Origin: Mycolicibacterium sp. P9-22
GTDB taxonomy: Bacteria > Actinomycetota > Actinomycetes > Mycobacteriales > Mycobacteriaceae
DNA: 64,000 nt
Assembly: GCF_008329585.1 (NCBI RefSeq)
Contig: NZ_NPKP01000012.1
Coordinates: forward strand, 62,001-126,000
Reading direction: 5' to 3'
Below the pieces are notes generated by a model. The model searched no databases and was not told the origin of the DNA. It saw nothing but the letters and a program-made list of their open reading frames with translations. Every line of letters starts with the position of its first letter. Position 1 is the stretch's first letter. A program made the position numbers and the translations under genes. Of this stretch, positions 41,228 through 48,666 are shown in pieces.

Positions 41228-42265
41228 TCAGGCGTACAGCGGCGGGTTCAGCTGCGCGAAACCGGCCTGGCGCACGTACGGGAAGTGCGGATAGGTCGGC
41301 TGCGGAGCGCTGATGGCATCGAGCCGGGCGATCTGCTCGTCGCTCAGCGACCAGCCCACCGCTCCGAGATTGTCGCGCAGCTGGGCAGGAGTGCGGGCCC
41401 CGACGATGACCGAGGCGACGGTCTGCCTGCGGAGCACCCAATTGAGTGCGACCTGCGGGATCGATCGGCCGGTCTCCTCGGCGATGACTCCGAGTTCGTC
41501 GACCACGTCGAAGAGCACATCATCATCGACCGGCGGTCCGGCGGCGGCCGTCGCGTGCAGACGACTCACGGCCGGCAGTCCGGTTTCGCGCCTGATCCGT
41601 CCCGTCAGCCGCCCCCAGCCCAACGGGCTCCACACGATGGCGCCCACACCCTGATCAATGCCCAGCGGCATCAGGTCCCACTCGTAGTCCCTGCCGATCA
41701 GCGAGTAGTACACCTGATGAGCCACGTACCGGACGCGCCCGAAGGCGTCAGCCGCCGCCAGTGACTTCATCAGCTGCCAGCCCGAGAAGTTGGACACTCC
41801 GGTGTAACGGATCTTGCCCTGTGTGACAAGGACATCGAGTGTCTGCACCACCTCGTCGATCGGCGTCGCGCGGTCGTAGGCATGCAGTTGGAACAGGTCG
41901 ATGCGGTCGGTACGCAGCCGGCGCAACGCTGCCTCGACGGCGGTGATGAGGCGCCGCCGTGAGGTGCCCGCATCGTCGGGACCCGTGCCGATGGGCAGCG
42001 CCGCTTTCGTCGAGATGAGCACGGAATCGCGGCGGCCTTCCAGGGCGGCGCCGAGCACCGCCTCGGAGGCACCGTCGGAATAGACGTCGGCGGTGTCGAA
42101 CAGGGTGACCCCGGCGTCCACGCACATGTCCACCATGGTGCGGGCCTCATCGACCCCGGTATCGGCCCATGCTCCGAAGAATTCGCCACTGGCACCGAAG
42201 GTGGCCGCGCCGAACGCCAATTCGGACACCACCAGACCCGATCTGCCGACATTCCGGTATTCCAT
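41228..42265 (-). CDS. aldo/keto reductase
   Basis: This is a 345-residue NADPH-dependent aldo/keto reductase of the YghZ/voltage-gated K-channel-beta type. It has FDTADVYSDG (Asp and Tyr of the catalytic tetrad), LISTKAALP (Lys) and LFQLHAYD (His). The cofactor end contains SVIVGARTPAQLRDNLGA. AAGGAG lies 5 bp before the ATG at 42265. It is divergent from a TetR gene, with an inverted repeat between them. Substrate unknown. Confidence 0.9.
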   Translation of the reverse strand: MEYRNVGRSGLVVSELAFGAATFGASGEFFGAWADTGVDEARTMVDMCVDAGVTLFDTADVYSDGASEAVLGAALEGRRDSVLISTKAALPIGTGPDDAGTSRRRLITAVEAALRRLRTDRIDLFQLHAYDRATPIDEVVQTLDVLVTQGKIRYTGVSNFSGWQLMKSLAAADAFGRVRYVAHQVYYSLIGRDYEWDLMPLGIDQGVGAIVWSPLGWGRLTGRIRRETGLPAVSRLHATAAAGPPVDDDVLFDVVDELGVIAEETGRSIPQVALNWVLRRQTVASVIVGARTPAQLRDNLGAVGWSLSDEQIARLDAISAPQPTYPHFPYVRQAGFAQLNPPLYA

Positions 42266-42274
42266 AACCACTCC

Positions 42275-42344
42275 TTAATGGGACTGTGTTCCTGTTAATG
42301 ACGTTAGCACCGGTTCGGCGTTAAAGAAACTTCCGTCCCGTTAA
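42275..42344. promoter_or_regulatory. paired TetR operator candidate in the AKR/tetR gap
   Basis: TTAATGGGAC (42275-42284) and its near-complement GTCCCGTTAA (42335-42344) are 9 of 10 inverse-identical and flank the divergent promoters, 50 bp apart. Further GTTA(A) half-sites lie between them. Confidence 0.5.
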
Positions 42345-42353
42345 GATCGACTG

Positions 42354-42941
42354 GTGACCACGCGACCCGGCGGGCGGACGGCAGCTGTGCGGGCGGCAGT
42401 GCTGACCGCGGCCGCCGATCTGCTCATCGAGTCGGGGCTGGTGGCACTGGAGTTGACCGCGGTGGCCGAGCGGGCAGGTGTCGGCAAGTCCACGGTGTAC
42501 CGGCGCTGGGGCACGGTGGGTTCGCTCGTCGACGATCTTCTCGTGGACATGGCCGAGACCTCGCGGCGCCGCCCCGACACGGGCAGCCTCGAAGAGGACC
42601 TAATGAGCGTGGCCAGGCTCATCCAACGGACCCTGGCAGACCGTCGGCAAGGCAGCCTGTTCAAGGCGATCCTCGCGGCCGGGACGTGTGACGCGCGCAC
42701 CGCGGAAGCGCTGGCCGGGTTCTATCGGACCCGCGTCGAGGAGATGGCGCCGATCGTCGTGGACGCCGTCGCGCGCGGCGAAGCCCCGGAGGGAACCGAC
42801 CCTGCCGCGGTGATCCGCCAGGTGTCGGCCCCGTTGTACTACCGGCTGCTGACCGACACGGCGCCACTGCGCCGGGCCGATGCCGATCGCGCGGCGGCCG
42901 CCGCGGTGGCCGCGGTGAGGGCCGGCGTCTTCACCCGGTGA
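42354..42941 (+). CDS. TetR-family transcriptional regulator
   Basis: This is a 195-residue regulator. The N-terminal helix-turn-helix is AAADLLIESGLVALEL, TAVAERAGVGKSTVYRRWG; a C-terminal TetR_C-like domain follows. GTG start at 42354. It most likely represses the divergent aldo/keto reductase gene. The ligand cannot be inferred. Confidence 0.85.
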   Translation: MTTRPGGRTAAVRAAVLTAAADLLIESGLVALELTAVAERAGVGKSTVYRRWGTVGSLVDDLLVDMAETSRRRPDTGSLEEDLMSVARLIQRTLADRRQGSLFKAILAAGTCDARTAEALAGFYRTRVEEMAPIVVDAVARGEAPEGTDPAAVIRQVSAPLYYRLLTDTAPLRRADADRAAAAAVAAVRAGVFTR

Positions 42942-43025
42942 GATGTCTTCACCCGGCGAAATTCGGCGGCCCGACACGCGGCGCCGTGGGCCGGTGTTGT
43001 CAGACCACCGTGCCATCCTCGGGAT

Positions 43026-44015
43026 ATGAGCCAGTGCTGGGGCCGACCGGCGGCCGAAGCGGGCGCCGGGTGGGCCGTCGTGGATGTGGAGACCACCGGG
43101 TTCCGGCCGGGCCAGGCCCGCGTCGTCAGCGTCGCTGCCCTGGCCGTCGGGGATGACGGCAGCGTCGAGCACAGCGTCTCCTCCCTGCTCAACCCCGGTG
43201 TGGACCCCGGCCCGACGCACGTGCACGGCCTGACTGCCGAGATGCTGGAGGGTCAGCCCACCTTCGGCGATATCGCACCGCAACTCATGGAGGTGCTGCA
43301 CGGGAGGACGCTGGTCGCGCACAATGTCGCGTTCGACTACGCGTTCCTGGCCGCCGAGGCCGAGCTCGTCGGGGCCCAGCTGCCGGTGGACACCGTCATG
43401 TGCACGGTCGAACTGGCACGCAGGCTGAATCTGGGCACCGAGAACCTGCGTTTGGAGACCCTGGCACGGCACTGGGGTGCCACCCAGCTGCGGCCGCACG
43501 ATGCGCTCGACGATGCCCTGGTGCTCGCGCAGATCCTCAAGCCGGCGCTGGTGCAGGCCCGGGAGCGGAAATCGTGGCTGCCGATCCGCTCGGTGAGCCG
43601 CCGGATCTGGCCCAATGGTCAGATCACCCACGACGAGCTGCGGCCACTGAAGGTGCTGGCGGCGCGGATGCCGTGTGATCACCTGAACCCGGGGCTGTAC
43701 GCCGCCGGGCGGCCCCTGGTGCAAGGCATGCGGATCGCGCTGTCGGCGGAGATGACGCACACCCACGAAGAGGTCATCGAGCGGATCCTCGATGCCGGGC
43801 TCGCCTATGCGGAGAACGTCGACCAGCAGACCTCCCTGGTGGTGTGCAATGACGCCGCACCCGAACAGGGCAAGGGCTACCAGGCGATCGAGCAAGGTAT
43901 CCCGCTGATGAACGACGCCGAGTTCATGGCGCTGATCGGGCAGGCCGTCGGCGGCACCGATGTCGAGGAGTTCGTCGACACCACCGCGGACGGCGATCAG
44001 TTCACCCTGTTCTGA
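43026..44015 (+). CDS. dnaQ: DnaQ-type 3'-5' exonuclease with BRCT domain
   Basis: This is a 329-residue protein matching Rv3711c. The exonuclease domain (about 15-180) has DEDDh motifs: Asp20 and Glu22 in VVDVETTGF, Asp in AHNVAFDYAFL, and His and Asp in RPHDALDDALV. A BRCT domain follows (about 230-315: LVQGMRIALSAEMTH, VVCNDAAPEQGKGYQA). The last residues are DQFTLF, which fit a beta-clamp-binding pentapeptide. Mycobacterial proofreading is known to rest mainly with the DnaE1 PHP domain, so this protein is probably a repair or accessory nuclease. Confidence 0.9.
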   Translation: MSQCWGRPAAEAGAGWAVVDVETTGFRPGQARVVSVAALAVGDDGSVEHSVSSLLNPGVDPGPTHVHGLTAEMLEGQPTFGDIAPQLMEVLHGRTLVAHNVAFDYAFLAAEAELVGAQLPVDTVMCTVELARRLNLGTENLRLETLARHWGATQLRPHDALDDALVLAQILKPALVQARERKSWLPIRSVSRRIWPNGQITHDELRPLKVLAARMPCDHLNPGLYAAGRPLVQGMRIALSAEMTHTHEEVIERILDAGLAYAENVDQQTSLVVCNDAAPEQGKGYQAIEQGIPLMNDAEFMALIGQAVGGTDVEEFVDTTADGDQFTLF

Positions 44016-44862
44016 CGCCGGCGCGCCAACGGCGCGGCGTCACGCCGTGTTCCCTGCGGAACCGCCGGGCGAAGTAACCGGGGTCGGTCACGCCGACGCG
44101 GCGCGCGATGTCCGCAACCGGCAGGTCTGTCTCGGCGAGCAGCGCCCGGGCCCGTGCCATTCTGCGGTCGAGGATCCAGTCCACGACCGTGCGTCCAGTA
44201 CGCCGGCGCACCACGGTGGTCAGGTGGCCCGGGGTCAGGCCCAGTTCGGCGGCCACCTCACGCAACGACAGCGGTTCGGCGATGCGGCGCTCGATCACCG
44301 CGAGGACCGCAGGGACCACCGAGTCGCCGCGAACCGGCAGATCGTCGCCGATGTCGTCGGCAAGGCGGGCGAGGTCGATCAGCAGCAGGGTCAGATGGGC
44401 CAGGGCGGCTTGGCGGTAACCGTCACGGCGGGTAGTGAGTTCCGCGCCGATCGATTCGATGGCGTTGTCCCAGAACGCTCTTCGGTCCGGGGGTACCTGC
44501 AGCTCGAGCATGCCGCCGCGGTGTTCGTGCTGGAACGGGAACAACAGCGGGTGGTCCCGCCAGGTGGGCCAGGGTGCGCGTGCGGTCGCACCTAGGGCGG
44601 CTGGGTCGAAGAAGACCCCGACCGAGTCTGCCCGGCTGCCCACCCGGGTGGGGTCGACGGCTTCTCCGGCGGCGGCCACGAAGACGGTGCCGCAGGCGGG
44701 GAAGTAGGTCAGTGCCGGGAAATCGTGGATGTGCGGTCGCGACTCGGGCAGTTCTCCGGCCCGGAGCCGGATCAGCGATACCGGCGGGGTGTCGAGTCCG
44801 ACGGCATAGTCGTACACGGGAACGCCGTCACGGTGGCGGACGAGTCGGGCCGGTGCTGCCAT
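44002..44862 (-). CDS. AraC-family transcriptional regulator
   Basis: This is a 286-residue regulator with an N-terminal cupin-like sensor (RPHIHDFPALTYF) and a C-terminal pair of AraC helix-turn-helix units (LSLREVAAELGLTPGHLTTVV and LPVADIARRVGVTDPGYFARRFRREHG, the latter quoted in part). The start is uncertain between ATG 44862 and ATG 44904. It overlaps convergent dnaQ by 14 bp and is divergent from the methyltransferase gene, its possible target. Confidence 0.85.
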   Translation of the reverse strand: MAAPARLVRHRDGVPVYDYAVGLDTPPVSLIRLRAGELPESRPHIHDFPALTYFPACGTVFVAAAGEAVDPTRVGSRADSVGVFFDPAALGATARAPWPTWRDHPLLFPFQHEHRGGMLELQVPPDRRAFWDNAIESIGAELTTRRDGYRQAALAHLTLLLIDLARLADDIGDDLPVRGDSVVPAVLAVIERRIAEPLSLREVAAELGLTPGHLTTVVRRRTGRTVVDWILDRRMARARALLAETDLPVADIARRVGVTDPGYFARRFRREHGVTPRRWRAGVRTG

Positions 44863-44935
44863 GAGCCAAAGATAGTCCCAGTTCCGCCGAAGATCGGTCA
44901 ACACGGTTGCTGTCGGCCGCTACACGATGATGGGT

Positions 44936-45631
44936 ATGACGAAAGATAATCCGGATTCCATCACAGCACGGATGGGCAACAAGCACGATTACCTTCCCGC
45001 CACCGGTAACGACCTGTTGCTGCCGGCTTATGACCTCATCACTCGGGTGTTCGGGATGTCACCGGGCTACGACACGCTGGCCGGGCAGGCCGAACTGTTC
45101 GACGATGTGAAGGTCCTCGAAATCGGCTGTGGCACCGGAAACCTCACCACGAGGATCATCCGGCTGCAGCCCACCGCGCACGTGACCGCCACCGATCCCG
45201 ACCCCCGGGCGCTGGCACGGGCACGCCGAAAGATCGCTCGCTCCAATGACGTTCGTTTCGATCAGGTCTACGCGCAACGGCTTCCGTACGCCGACGAGTC
45301 GTTCGATCGCGTCCTGAGCTCGATGATGCTGCATCATCTCGACGGTGACATGAAGACCGAGGCCCTGCGTGAGGCGTACCGGGTGCTCCGTCCGGGCGGC
45401 AGTGTGCACATCATCGATGTGCACACCGACGCCCTACCGGATCTGTTGCGCAGCATCGGTTTCGAGGTGACCGAACTCGGATCCCGGCAGCTTCGGTTCG
45501 TGGGGCGGGCGGGCTTCTACCGCGCGGCGCGGTTCACGGCGGAAACCACAGCACGCAGTGAAGCGGTGGTGATGGACGTGGCGATGCCGACACCCCATAC
45601 CGTCTTGCCGCCGATGGATGCTTCGACGTAG
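44936..45631 (+). CDS. class I SAM-dependent methyltransferase
   Basis: This is a 231-residue methyltransferase with motif I VLEIGCGTGNLTTR, an acidic TATDPDPRAL at motif post-I, and SSMMLHHLDGD and LREAYRVLRPGGSV downstream, as in UbiE-like enzymes. The start may be ATG 44936 or ATG 44927. The last 115 bp (about 38 codons) run antisense across the 3' end of leuA, an unusually long convergent overlap; the catalytic domain ends before it. The substrate is unknown. Confidence 0.8.
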   Translation: MTKDNPDSITARMGNKHDYLPATGNDLLLPAYDLITRVFGMSPGYDTLAGQAELFDDVKVLEIGCGTGNLTTRIIRLQPTAHVTATDPDPRALARARRKIARSNDVRFDQVYAQRLPYADESFDRVLSSMMLHHLDGDMKTEALREAYRVLRPGGSVHIIDVHTDALPDLLRSIGFEVTELGSRQLRFVGRAGFYRAARFTAETTARSEAVVMDVAMPTPHTVLPPMDAST

Positions 45632-47322
45632 GCCGCGGCCTGGGCCTCTTCCCCGGCGGACAGCGCGTGCTCGGAGTAGTCCAGCACGTTCACGTGGAAG
45701 CCGACCGCACCGATTGCGTCCACGAACGCGGCCAGCGGACCGTTACCGGCGCCGACGATCTCGCGCTCCTCGCCGTCGATCTTGACGATTGCGGTGATGG
45801 TGTCCGTTCCGCCGTCGACCTCGGCGGCGTCCACCTTCTGCCGCATGCGCTCCAGCGGCCGGATCGGTGCCAGGTACTCCTCGGAGAAGACGTCCCAGAT
45901 TTCCTTGGGCGACACCTCGCCGCCCTCGCCGTCGGTGATCTGCTGGATGGCCTGGCTGAACTCGATCTGCAGCCGCCGCGGCAGCGCCAGACCGTGATCG
46001 GCCTTCATGATGTAGGCGACGCCGCCCTTGCCGGACTGCGAGTTCACCCGGATCACGGCCTCATAGGTGCGACCGACATCCTTGGGATCAATCGGCAGGT
46101 ACGGGACCTGCCACAGGATGTCGTCGACGTCCTTGTCGGCGGCATCAGCGTCGAACTTCATGGCGTCCAGGCCCTTGTTGATGGCGTCCTGATGGCTGCC
46201 GGAGAACGCGGTGTACACCAGATCGCCACCGTAGGGGTGACGTTCGTGCACGGGCAGCTGGTTGCAGTACTCCACGGTGCGCCGGATCTCGTCGATATTG
46301 GAGAAGTCGATCTGGGGGTCGACGCCACGGCTGAACAGATTCAGGCCCAACGTCACCAGGCACACGTTGCCGGTGCGCTCGCCGTTGCCGAACAGGCAAC
46401 CCTCGATGCGGTCCGCGCCGGCCTGATAGCCCAATTCGGCTGCAGCTACGGCAGTTCCACGGTCATTGTGCGGGTGCAGGCTCAAGATGATGCTGTCCCG
46501 CGGTGTCAGATGCCGGTTCATCCACTCGATGGAATCGGCGTACACATTCGGGGTGGCCATCTCGACGGTGGCCGGCAGGTTGACGATCAGCGGTACCTCG
46601 GGCGTCGGCGCGACGATTTCGGCGACGGCGTTGCAGACGTCCACCGCGTACTCCAGTTCGGTGCCCGTGTAGGACTCCGGGCTGTACTCGTAGCGCCACT
46701 TGGTGTCCGGGTATTTCTTGGCTTCCTCGACGCACATGCGGGCACCGTCGGTGGCGATCTTCTTCACCGCTTCGCGGTCGGCGCGGAAGACCACCCGGCG
46801 CTGCAGGATGGAGGTCGAGTTGTAGAAGTGCACGATCGCCTGGGGAGCGCCCGCGCACGCCTCGAAGGTCCTCGCAATCAGCTCCGGCCGGCACTGGGTC
46901 AGCACCTGGATGGTGACGTCGTCGGGGATGGCACCTTGTTCGATGATCTCGCGGACGAAGTCGAAATCGGTCTGGCTGGCCGACGGGAAGCCGACCTCGA
47001 TCTCCTTGTAGCCCATCCGGACCAGCAGGTCGAACATGCGGCGCTTGCGCGCGGGGCTCATCGGGTCGATCAGCGCCTGATTGCCGTCGCGCAGGTCCAC
47101 CGCGCACCACTGCGGCGCGGTGTCGATGACCTTGTCGGGCCAGGTGCGGTCCGGCACGGTGACCGGTTCGACCTCTTCGGCGAAGCTGCGGTACCGGTTC
47201 ACCGGCATCGAGGAGGCGCGCTGGGTGTTCCAGGAGGGTTGGCCTGGATTACGAGGTCCGGCGGGGGTGGTGATCGCGCGGACGGACGAGAAGGCGTCCG
47301 ATGAGATATCAGGGGTGGTCAT
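45517..47322 (-). CDS. leuA: 2-isopropylmalate synthase
   Basis: This is a 601-residue first enzyme of leucine synthesis, condensing acetyl-CoA with 2-ketoisovalerate. The catalytic TIM barrel begins at CAVDLRDGNQALIDPM; LSLHPHNDRGTAVAAAELG contains the zinc-binding His pair and CLFGNGERTGNVCLVTLG the GxGERxG signature. The C-terminal third is the LeuA regulatory domain that binds leucine (residues about 470-601). The ATG at 47322 follows GGAGCC. Upstream lies a leucine-rich leader peptide and hairpin, so expression probably responds to leucyl-tRNA charging. I saw no tandem 57-bp repeat array in the linker, in contrast to M. tuberculosis strains. Confidence 0.95.
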   Translation of the reverse strand: MTTPDISSDAFSSVRAITTPAGPRNPGQPSWNTQRASSMPVNRYRSFAEEVEPVTVPDRTWPDKVIDTAPQWCAVDLRDGNQALIDPMSPARKRRMFDLLVRMGYKEIEVGFPSASQTDFDFVREIIEQGAIPDDVTIQVLTQCRPELIARTFEACAGAPQAIVHFYNSTSILQRRVVFRADREAVKKIATDGARMCVEEAKKYPDTKWRYEYSPESYTGTELEYAVDVCNAVAEIVAPTPEVPLIVNLPATVEMATPNVYADSIEWMNRHLTPRDSIILSLHPHNDRGTAVAAAELGYQAGADRIEGCLFGNGERTGNVCLVTLGLNLFSRGVDPQIDFSNIDEIRRTVEYCNQLPVHERHPYGGDLVYTAFSGSHQDAINKGLDAMKFDADAADKDVDDILWQVPYLPIDPKDVGRTYEAVIRVNSQSGKGGVAYIMKADHGLALPRRLQIEFSQAIQQITDGEGGEVSPKEIWDVFSEEYLAPIRPLERMRQKVDAAEVDGGTDTITAIVKIDGEEREIVGAGNGPLAAFVDAIGAVGFHVNVLDYSEHALSAGEEAQAAAYVEASIGGKTVWGVGIATSITTASLRAVVSAVNRAAR

Positions 47323-47351
47323 GATGTTGGCTCCGGGTCTATTGGGGGATT

Positions 47352-47394
47352 CAGACCGGCGCATCGCGAATACCCGCGACGGGAGGCCAGTCTG
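47352..47394 (-). promoter_or_regulatory. leuA leader hairpin (attenuator candidate)
   Basis: On the minus strand CAGACTGGC (47394-47386) can pair with GCCGGTCTG (47360-47352) through nine pairs including one G-U. A smaller nested stem TCGCG/CGCGA lies in the loop. It begins 3 bp after the leader-peptide stop and ends 30 bp before the leuA start. No U-tract follows, so it may act with Rho or on translation. Confidence 0.55.
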
Positions 47395-47396
47395 GA

Positions 47397-47438
47397 TCAG
47401 ACCCCGTCGCGGCGTCCGAGAAGGAGCACCCGCTGCAC
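47397..47438 (-). CDS. leuL: leuA leader peptide MQRVLLLGRRDGV
   Basis: This is a 13-codon frame from GTG 47438 to TGA 47397 containing three consecutive leucine codons (CTC CTT CTC). A TACAGT -10-like hexamer (47451-47446) ends exactly 7 bp before the GTG, so the leader would be translated from a leaderless mRNA. Ribosome stalling at the leucine run would alter pairing of the hairpin just downstream. Leader-peptide control of leuA has been proposed for actinobacteria; the peptide sequence and layout here fit it well. Confidence 0.72.
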   Translation of the reverse strand: MQRVLLLGRRDGV

Positions 47439-47445
47439 GTAGGCA

Positions 47446-47451
47446 ACTGTA
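47446..47451 (-). promoter_or_regulatory. -10 element of the leuA leader promoter
   Basis: TACAGT on the minus strand matches the mycobacterial TANNNT -10 pattern, with the expected start point 7 bp on at the leader GTG. Confidence 0.5.
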
Positions 47452-47553
47452 CTCCGGGAGGCGCGCGGGCCAAAACGGCAGCGGGTGAATTGGTGCAAGG
47501 CGGGGACCCGGGACCGGTTTAAGGTGCTAGAAAGCGATGAATTCGGGGGTCGG

Positions 47554-48372
47554 ATGGGCGAGTCGGTCGAGGTTGTCACCTCGGAGCTGCACCTGGCAGC
47601 GGACCGTTTACGGGGCGCGGGACAGCGTTTGCAGGACGGGCTTTCATCGGTGGACCTGGAGACCAGCAACCTGCTCGCATCCGGTTGGAAGGGCGAGGCG
47701 GCGACGGCCTTCGACAAGTACTGGGAACAGTGGCACAACGGCGCGGGCCAGGTGGTGCGCGCGCTGCAGACCATGTCGGACGCCCTTGAGGCGGCGGCCA
47801 AGAGCTACGACGCGGCCGATGAACAGGCCGGCGGGGCGCTCGAATCGACGATGCAGGGCGGTGGAGGTTCGGGTGCGGGTACCGGCGGTGGCGGTGCGAG
47901 CCCGTCCGGTGGCGGCGCCCCGAGCGGAGCAGGCGCTCCGGCCGCAGGGGACTCAGTTGGTCAGCAGGGCGCCGGCGCTGGTCAGAGCGGCGGCTCGACC
48001 GGCTCCGGGTCCGGCCTTGCCGAGCAGATGAATCTCGGCGAGACGATGGCCCCGATGTCCCAGGCGGCCGGTGTCCCCGCGCAGTTTGCGGGTCAGGTGG
48101 CGGGTGGGTTGATGCAGGCCGGGACGATGGCCGCCGGCGCCGCGCAGCAGGCGGTGCAGCTGGCCACGCAATTGGCCGAGCAGGCCGAAGCGGCTGCCAC
48201 GGAGGCCGAGCAGGCGCATCAAGCCCAGGAGGTCGAGTCGGCCGACAAGCCCGCTGACGCACCCCCCGGTGCGGCGGGCGCCGAGGCCTCGGCGGGTCCG
48301 GCGCCGGTGGAGCCCCCACGAGAGGGCCCAACGCAGACAGGTCCGGAGGCGGCGCCGGGTAGGAGTCTCTGA
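47554..48372 (+). CDS. WXG100-type ESX secreted protein with Gly/Ala-rich tail (EsxF-like position)
   Basis: This is a 272-residue protein whose first 100 residues form a WXG100 hairpin (LLASGWKGEAATAFDKYWEQW, the WKG turn near residue 45). The helix pair is followed by YDAAD, which fits the YxxxD/E type VII secretion signal. A Gly/Ser-rich stretch and an Ala/Gln/Glu-rich helical tail follow, ending in a proline/glycine segment. It is the first gene of the operon that leads into a CpnT-like toxin, the place held by esxF in M. tuberculosis. The tail is much longer than EsxF (about 100 residues). Start at ATG 47554 is probable; GTG 47524 is an alternative. Confidence 0.8.
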   Translation: MGESVEVVTSELHLAADRLRGAGQRLQDGLSSVDLETSNLLASGWKGEAATAFDKYWEQWHNGAGQVVRALQTMSDALEAAAKSYDAADEQAGGALESTMQGGGGSGAGTGGGGASPSGGGAPSGAGAPAAGDSVGQQGAGAGQSGGSTGSGSGLAEQMNLGETMAPMSQAAGVPAQFAGQVAGGLMQAGTMAAGAAQQAVQLATQLAEQAEAAATEAEQAHQAQEVESADKPADAPPGAAGAEASAGPAPVEPPREGPTQTGPEAAPGRSL

Positions 48373-48662
48373 TGACGAAGCTGGTGGTGGATTTTCCGCA
48401 GCTGCAGGGTGCCATCGATCACATGGAGCAGTTCGGTCGCGAGGTCGCCGAGGTGCTCGAGGAGATCGACCAGGCGATGGCCGCGCTACGAGCCAACTGG
48501 CACGGGGAGGCGTCCGACACTCAGCAGCAATCGCAGCAGCAGTGGGAAGACGGCGCCGAACAGATGAGGACGTCGCTGGACGCGTTGCGCGAGGTGGCCA
48601 AGAACGCGCACAAGAACTACACCGACGCCGTGGACAAGAACGAGAAGATGTGGGCGGGCTGA
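48372..48662 (+). CDS. WXG100 family protein (EsxE-like position)
   Basis: This is a 96-residue WXG100 protein: two helices joined by the LRANWHGEASDTQQQ turn (WHG). It should pair with the product of the preceding gene as a heterodimer for export by an ESX system. Its ATG overlaps the preceding stop (TGATG), and the toxin gene starts 4 bp after its stop. In M. tuberculosis EsxE and EsxF form a pore needed for CpnT transport; the same role is inferred here. Confidence 0.87.
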   Translation: MTKLVVDFPQLQGAIDHMEQFGREVAEVLEEIDQAMAALRANWHGEASDTQQQSQQQWEDGAEQMRTSLDALREVAKNAHKNYTDAVDKNEKMWAG

Positions 48663-48666
48663 TCGC

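Noticed and set aside
45667..47304. Long open frame (545 codons) antisense to leuA
   Set aside because: It mirrors the codon bias of leuA, shows no family motif and is of low complexity (His, Gly, Val, Asp). It is a shadow of a real gene.
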